This document shows positions 53,459 to 62,060 of a stretch of DNA of 64,000 bases, one piece after another. The position numbers and the translations under genes were made by a program. This DNA comes from Pseudomonas grandcourensis. GTDB lineage: Bacteria > Pseudomonadota > Gammaproteobacteria > Pseudomonadales > Pseudomonadaceae. The notes under the pieces were generated by a model that was not told where the DNA came from, did no database searches, and was given only the letters and a program-made list of their open reading frames with translations. Where the stretch lies: assembly GCF_039909015.1 (NCBI RefSeq), contig NZ_CP150919.1, positions 1,650,501 to 1,714,500 of the forward strand, read 5' to 3'. Within the stretch, counting starts at the first letter, position 1. Every line of letters starts with the position of its first letter.

Positions 53459-56400
53459 ATGGCCAGCTTCATCAAGTCCGATCTAGAGTTCATTCTCGAA
53501 CAAATTTTCATCGCTGAACGGAATGCGTCAGGCACGAGTCTGGCTGACTTGCTGCAGAACGTAGAAGTCCCCTTCGGTCTGCGCACCGTCACCGGCATCG
53601 ACAACAACCTGGCCAATCCCCAGTTCGGTGCCGCCGACAATTTCTTTCCTCGCATGACGACACCGGTGTTCAATACCGCGCAGGTCCAGCCGGTCGGCTT
53701 CTTCGGCCCTGCCGATCCTGGCGGAACCACGCCTACCTCATACCTGCAGACCAGCGGGTTCGTCTTCGACTCGCAGCCGCGCACCATCAGCAACCTGATC
53801 GTGGACCAGACCGCCAACAATCCGGCGGCGGTCGCGGCCGCAGCGGCCAATCCGGGATCACAGGTGGTCACCAGCCCCGGTCTGGATGGCTTTTTCGGCA
53901 CCGCCGACGACGTTGCCGTTTTCCAGATTCCCAACATCACGCCGGACGCGGGCCTGACCGTGCCGTTCAACCAGTGGATGACGTTCTTTGGACAGTTCTT
54001 CGACCATGGCCTGGACCTCGTCACCAAGGGCGGCAGCGGCACAGTCTTCATTCCGTTGCAGCCTGACGATCCGCTCTTCGTGCCGGGCAGCCCGACCAAC
54101 TTCATGGTGCTGACGCGCGCCACCAATCTGCCCGGCCCTGACGGCATCCTGGGCACCGCCGATGACATCCACGAGCAGAGCAACACCACTTCGCCCTTTG
54201 TCGACCAGAACCAGACCTACAGCTCGCATCCTTCGCACCAGGTGTTCCTGCGTGCCTATGAACTCAACGCCGCCGGCGATCCGGTGGCCACCGGCAAGCT
54301 GATCACCAATCGTGACCTGGGCGTCGATGGGCATTTCGGCACCGCTGATGACGTCGAAATCGGCGGCATGGCCACCTGGGCTGTCGTCAAGGCCCAGGCC
54401 CGTGATCTGCTGGGCATCAACTTGACCGATGCGGACGTGTTCGACGTCCCCCTGCTGGCGACCGATGCTTATGGCAACTTCATCAAGGGGCCCAATGGCC
54501 TCCCCCAAGTCGTGATGAAAGGCGCGGACGGCATAGCCGGTACGGCCGATGACGTGCTCGTCGAGGGTAATCGGGCCGCGCCCATCAGCCTGACGAACGC
54601 TGTGCGCACCGGTCACCAGTTCCTCATCGACATCGCCCACAGTGCCGATCCGACCGGGGGCCTGACGGCGGACCTGGACACCGTCATTGGCGGCCCGCAA
54701 GCCCCCGGCACCTATGACAACGAACTGCTCGACAAGCACTACATCGCTGGCGACGGCCGGGTCAACGAGAACATCGGCCTGACCACGGTGCATTCCATCT
54801 TCCACAGCGAGCACAACCGGCTGATCGACCAGACCAAAGCGACGGTGCTGGCCTCTGCCGACCTCGCCTTTCTCAATCAGTGGCTGCTGCCTGACGCCCA
54901 ACTGGCGGCATTGCCGGTAACGGCGGCCGACATTGCGGCCCTGCACTGGAACGGCGAGCGGTTGTTCCAGGCGGCCAAGTTCGGCACCGAGATGCAGTAC
55001 CAGCACCTGGTGTTCGAGGAGTTCGCGCGCACCATCCAGCCGCAAGTGGACGTCTTCCTGGCGCCTATGGGTAACGACACCACGATCAACTCGGCGATCG
55101 TCGCCGAGTTCGCGCACACGGTCTTTCGCTTCGGCCATTCGATGCTGCTGGAGACGGTCGATCGTTTCGACCCCAACTTCAACGTCGTCGGCGACGGCAA
55201 TCCGGTTGACCCAGGCAATCAACAGACCGGCCTGATCGCGGCCTTCCTCAACCCTCTCGCGTTTGCTGCGAGCGGCCCTACCCCGGAGCAGGCGGCTGGC
55301 GCCATCGTGCGCGGCGTCACACGGCAAGTCGGCAACGAGATCGACGAGTTTGTCACTGATGCTGTGCGCAATAATCTGGTCGGCCTGCCGCTTGACCTTG
55401 CCGCACTCAACCTGGCGCGCGGCCGAGACACCGGCATCCCGTCGCTGAACGCGGCGCGCCGCGAGTTCTACCACATGACTGGCGACAGCCAGTTGACCCC
55501 CTATGTGAGCTGGGCCGATTTCGTGCAGCACATGAAGCACCCGGAATCGCTGATCAACTTCATCGCCGCCTACGGCACGCATTCAACCATCACCAGCGCT
55601 ACGACGGTGGCGGACAAGCGCGCCGCGGCGGCGGATCTCGTGCTTGGCAGCGCTACGGCGCCGGCTGATCGCCTGGACTTCCTGAACAGCACCGGAGTCT
55701 GGGCCAGCAATGCCGGTGCGGACGGTATTCTGCACACCGCCGACGACGTGACCATCACCGGCCTGGACTCCGTCGACTTCTGGATCGGCGGCCTCGCCGA
55801 GGAGAAGATGCCCTTTGGCGGCCTGCTGGGTTCGAGCTTCAACTTCGTCTTCGAAACCCAGTTGGAAAACCTGCAGAATGGCGACCGCCTCTACTACCTG
55901 GCCCGCACCGCAGGACTCAACTTCGGAACCGAGCTTGAGAACAATTCGTTCGCCAATCTGGTGATGCTCAACAGCGACGCAGTACACCTGCCGGCCAACA
56001 TATTCCAGACACCGGCCTTCACCCTGGAGGTCGACCCGACGCACCAGTTCAATCAGAGTGTGATTGCCGGGCCGGATGGCATACTGGTCGACAATCCGTT
56101 GACGCTAGTCAATGAGGCTGCCGACAACCTGCCAGCCAACGCCGACCCCTTTGGCCCGTCGGTCCACGCGATTGGCTCGCCACGGATTGACCATTTCACG
56201 CCGCTGGTGATCCGCGACAACCCCGACACAGTGGGCCCGGATACCAACTATTTGCACTACACCGGCAGCGATACGGTCGTGCTGGGTGGCACGGCCGGCG
56301 ACGACATCCTGATTGCCGGCGACTCGGACGACGACACCGTCTATGGCGACGCCGGCAACGACCGGATCGACGGCGGCTACGGCAACGACAATCTCTTTGG

Positions 56401-59400
56401 CGGCGCCGGTGACGACATCATCACGGACATCGGCGGTGCCGACGTCATCCACGGCGAGGACGGCAACGACGTCATCCAGGTCGGTAACTCGATCCTCGGC
56501 GCCAACAACCTGGTCCACGCTGGTGCGGGCAAAGACTTCGTCATCACCACTGAAGACATCACGATGACCTTCGGCGGAGCGGGCGACGACTTCATCCTCG
56601 GCGCCAAGGTCAACCTCGCGCCGACCGGCAACGAAGGCGACGACTGGATCGAGGGCGGCACCCAGGACGGTGCACCCGGCGATAACATGAGCCCGACATT
56701 GTCCGACGATGTGCCCGGCAACGACATCTTCATCGGCACCGGCGGATTCGATGAAATGATCGGTGAAGGCGGCGACGACACCTTCGTCGCCAGTGACGCC
56801 CAGGACAAGATGGACGGCATGTCCGGGTTCGACTGGACCACCTACAAGAACGACAAGTACGGCGTGACCGTCGACATGGTCGTTCCCTTCTTCAGTCCGT
56901 ATCACGCGGTGCCCAATGCCGCGGGCGATATCGTGGGCGCAGTGGCGCAATCGGCCGATTCGATCTATGACCGGTTCGCGGAAGTGGAGGGCCTGTCGGG
57001 GTCGGCCTTCGCCGACTTCCTGCGCGGCGATGAACAAAACGCGGCCATCATCGCCAATATCACGGCCAGGGGCAGCATCCTCACCAACTTCGATCTGGTC
57101 AGCGGCCTGCGGGCCTTCGTCGGCAGCGCCGGATTCGGTGCCGACGGTATCGGAGGGACGGCCGACGATCAATTCGGCGCGGGCAACATCATCCTCGGCG
57201 GCGATGGCAGCGACATCATCGAAGGCCGTGGCGGCAGCGACCTTATCGACGGCGACAAGTGGCTCAACGTGCGCATCAGCGTGCGTCAGAACATCGATGG
57301 CACCGGGCCGGAAATCGCCACCTTCGACAGCATGACGCCGATGATCCCGCTCATGCTGAACGGTACCTACAATCCAGGCCAGCTCGTCGCCGTGCGTGAG
57401 ATCCTGCCAGGCGTGGGCGGCTTCGACACCGTCAACTTCCTGGGCCCAATGGCGAACTACACAGTCACGGTCAACGATAACGGCACCCCGCTTAACTTTG
57501 CCGACGACATCGTCACCGTGACCGACAATGTCGGCAAGGAAGAAACCGACCGTCTCACCAACATCGAGCGGCTGCAGTTCTCCGATCAGTCCTTGGTCCT
57601 CGTGCCCGGGCTCAACGCTGAGCCGGTGGGCGCGCTGACGGTGGATAACACCGCGCCGACCGTTGGCCAGATACTGACCGTGTCGGCGGCCGGCCTCACC
57701 GATGGCGACAACGCGGGTGGGGCGATCCACAATTCCATCAGTTACATATGGCAGTTTGAAGCGGCACCGGGCTCGGGCGTCTTCGAGGACATCATCCTCG
57801 GGCCGGGCCGCATCGGTATCGGATTTGTAAGAGCGGACGCGCCCACGTTCACGGTGACGTCGGATCTTGCCGGTCTGGCAATTCGCGTCAAAGCCATCTA
57901 TGCGGACGATCATGGCGTGACCGAGCAGGTATTCTCGGCACCGACCACGGCCGTCGTGGCCGGGGCGCCGGCCCCCGTAGCGGCGCCTTCGCTGATCGAT
58001 CCGCAGACCACGGCCCCCAGCAACGGTGTGCGTTACACGCAATCCGACCTGGCGTTCATCCTTGACCAGATCAAGATTGCGGAACACCACGCGGCGGGTG
58101 AGAACCTGAACTCGCTGCTGCCGAACATACGAGTGCCGTACGGTTTGCGCACGGTCGAAGGGACGGAAAACAACCTGCTCCATCCCGAGTTCGGTGCCGC
58201 CGATAACGTGTTCCCGCGCCTGACCACGCCGGACTTCCGCCCGGCCGATGCCGGCACGAGCTACACCCAGACCAGCGGCTTGGTGATCGACTCGCAGCCG
58301 CGCACCATCAGTAACCTGATCGTCGACCAGACCGCCAACAACCCGGCGGCGGTCGCGGCCACCTTCGATCCCGGTCTGGATGGCATCCTCGGCACCGCTG
58401 ACGATGTCCTCAAGGCCGGTGCGCAGGTGGTGACCGGAACCCGTACCGATGGCACGACGTTCCAGACCTTCTTCGACCCGAACGTGAGCCCCGACGCGGG
58501 TCTGACCGCGCCCTTCAACCAGTGGATGACCTTCTTCGGCCAGTTCTTCGACCATGGCCTGGACCTCGTCACCAAGGGCGGCAGCGGCACAGTCTTCATT
58601 CCGCTGCAGCCTGACGATCCGCTCTTTGTACCGGGCAGCCCGACCAACTTCATGGTGCTGACGCGCGCCACCAATCTGCCTGGCCCTGATGGCATTCTGG
58701 GCACGGCCGACGACATCCACGAGAACACCAACACCACCTCGCCGTTTGTCGACCAGAACCAGACCTACAGCTCGCATCCTTCGCACCAGGTGTTCCTGCG
58801 TGCCTATGAGTTCAACGCCGCCGGCGATCCGGTGGCCACCGGCAAGCTGATCGAGAATCGTGATCTGGGCGCCGATGGTGTGTTCGGTACGGCCGATGAT
58901 GTCGCGATCGGTGGCATGGCCACCTGGAAGGTGGTCAAGGCGCAAGCTCATGATCTGCTCGGGATCAATCTCACCGATGCCGATTTCAACAACGTGCCAT
59001 TGCTGGCGACTGACGCCTACGGCAATTTCATCAAGGGTCCGAACGGTTTTCCTCAGGTGGTGATGTTGGGTCCGGACGGTATTGCCGGCACGGCCGACGA
59101 TGTGCTGGTTGAAGGCAATCCGGCGGCGCCCATCAGCCTGGTCAACGCCGCGCGCACCGGCCATGCCTTCCTCAACGACATCGCGCACACCGCTGTTCCG
59201 TTGGACGACCAGACCGGCGCGGCACTCCTGCCCGATGCGGACAATGTCATTGGCGGAACGCCTGCGCCGGGCTTCTACGACAACGAACTGTTGGACGCGC
59301 ACTACATCGCTGGTGACGGCCGGGTCAACGAAAACATCGGCCTGACCACCGTCCATTCGATCTTTCACCATGAGCACAACCGCTTGGTCGATCACACCAT

Positions 59401-62060
59401 GGCGGTGGTCCTGGCGACAGCGGCAAGCGGCGATGTATCGTTCCTGAACGAGTGGCTGCTGACGCCTGTCACTGCGGTTCCAGCTGACACCTCGACCCTT
59501 GACTGGAACGGCGAGCGTCTGTTCCAGACCGCGAAGTTCGGCACCGAGATGCAGTACCAGCACCTGGTGTTCGAAGAGTTCGCGCGCACTATCCAGCCGA
59601 TGGTCGATCCGTTCTTTGCACCGGGCCAGGTGTACGACACCGCGATCGATCCGAGCATCGTTGCCGAGTTCGCGCACACCGTCTATCGCTTCGGGCACTC
59701 GATGCTGCTGGAGCAGGTCGACCGGCTGGATCCGAACTTCGCCTCGAGCGATATCGGGCTGATCCAGGCCTTCCTCAATCCGCTCGAGTTTGCGGGCAGT
59801 GGCGCCACTCCGGAACAGGCGGCCGGTGCCATCGTGCGCGGCGTGACCCGTCAGGTGGGCAATGAGATCGACGAATTCGTCACCGAAGCCCTGCGTAACA
59901 ACTTGCTGGGTCTGCCGCTCGATCTGCCCGCCATCAACCTGGCGCGCGGCCGCGATACCGGCGTTCCGTCCCTGAACGCGGCGCGGCGGGAGTTCTATGG
60001 GCCCACCGGCGACGCAGAGCTCAAGCCCTACACCAGTTGGGCTGATTTCGTGCAGCACATCAAGCATCCGGAATCGCTGATCAACTTTATCGCCGCCTAC
60101 GGCACGCACTCGACCATCACCAGCGCCATCACGCTGGCGGACAAGCGCGCCGCGGCTGCGGACCTGGTGCTCGGCGGCGCGACCGCACCGGCCGACCGTG
60201 TCGACTTCCTCAACAGCACGGGTGCCTGGACCAGCACCGCTGGTGCGGACGGCGTTTTGCACACGGCAGACGATGTGACCATCACCGGCCTGGACAACGT
60301 CGACTTCTGGGTTGGCGGGCTGGCCGAGGAGAAGATGCCCTTTGGCGGCATGCTCGGCTCGACCTTCAACTTCGTCTTCGAGAACCAGATGGAAAAACTC
60401 CAGGACGGAGACCGCTTCTACTATCTGGAACGCACCGCCTCGATGGACTTTGGCGCCGAGCTTGAGAACAACACGTTCGCCACGCTGGTCATGGCCAATA
60501 CCGACGCAACACACCTCTCGGCCAGGGTTTTCCTGACGCCGGCCTACACTCTGGAGGTCAACCAGGCGAACCAGTACAACCCAAGTGTGATTGCCGGTCC
60601 CGACGGTATTGTCGGCACGCTCGACGATCTGCCGGCCAATGCCGATCCGTTTGGTCCGTCGGTCCACCCGATTGGCTCACCGCGCACTGACTTCCTCACG
60701 CCGCTGGTGATCCGCGACAACCCCAACACGGTAGGGCCGGATAGCAACTACCTGCACTACACCGGCGCCGAAACGGTCGTGCTGGGCGGCACGGCAGGCA
60801 ACGATATCCTCATTGCCGGCGACTCGGACGACGACACGGTCTATGGCGATGCCGGTAACGACCGGATCGATGGTGGCTACGGCAACGACCAACTCTTTGG
60901 CGGTGCCGGTGACGACATCATCACGGACATGGGCGGCGACGACGTCATCCACGGCGAGGACGGCAATGACGTCATTCAGGGCGGCAATGGCCTTAACCTG
61001 ATCCTCGGCCAGGCCGGCCAGGACTTCATCGTCACCGGCGAGGACGCGGCTGACACCAGCGGCGGCCTGGGCAATGACTTCATCCTCGGCAGCAAGGCGA
61101 ATGAATTCGCGCGCGGTGGCGAAGGCGATGACTGGATCCAGGGTGGATCCGCCGATGGCGTTGCCGGCGACAACTTCGACCCGTTCGGCAACGATCCGAT
61201 CAATGGCAACGACGTCTTCATGGGCGATGGCGGACCGGACAACTTCGACGGGGAGGGCGGTGATGACATCATGATCGGCAGCCCCAGCGAGGCGGACCGA
61301 TTCATCGGGTTTTCCGGTTACGACTGGGCGACCTACAAGGACGATCCGGTCGGCGTGACCATGGGCCTCAACTCCAGGCTGCGCTTCTTCGATCAGCCGG
61401 CGGTGCCTGGCTCCAACGCGTCGATCCTTGCACGGTTGGACCTGGTGGAAGGGATGTCGGGATCGTCCCACGCCGATTTCCTCAGCGGCGATGACTCCAC
61501 TGCCGACTTGCTCGCCATCGCTGGCGCCAAAGGCAGCGTGCTCACCAACTTCGACCTCATCAGCGGCCTACGGGCGTTCGTCGGCAGCGCCGGCAATGGC
61601 GCGGATGGCATCGCCGGCACAGCCGACGATAAGTTCGACGGGGGCAACATCATCCTGGGTGGCGACGGCAGCGACTTCATCGAAGGCCGTGGCGGCGATG
61701 ACCTCATCGACGGCGACAAATGGCTCAACGTGCGCATCAGTGTGCGGCAGAACATCGATGGCACCGGGCCGGAAATCGCCAGCTTCGACAACATGACACC
61801 GCTGGTTCCGCTCATGTTGAACGGCACCTATAATCCAGGCCAGCTCCAGATCGTCCGTGAAATCCTGACGGCGACCGGTCCTGACTTCGACACGGCGCTG
61901 TTCTCCGGCAATCTGGCGGATTACACCGTGGTCAACAACGTCAACGGCACCGTTACGGTTACCGACAATGTCGCTGCCAGGGACGGGACCGACACCCTCA
62001 GCAATATCGAGCGGCTGCAGTTCGCTGATCAAGCGGTGGTGCTCGGCGGTTTGAACTCGG
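53459..62060 (+). repeat. Tandem duplication of the peroxidase-RTX-Ig module
   Basis: Two copies, about 53459-58027 and 58028-62060 onward, offset by 4500-4569 bp. The distal histidines are 4548 bp apart and the proximal ones 4560 bp. Some stretches are nearly identical in DNA (for example 54001-54150 with 58549-58698), while others have diverged strongly. Confidence 0.9.

Noticed and set aside
56105-60667. 1520-codon minus-strand open frame across the peroxidase gene
   Set aside because: The plus strand encodes recognisable peroxidase domains in frame; the antisense frame is open only because of GC-biased codons and has no domain.
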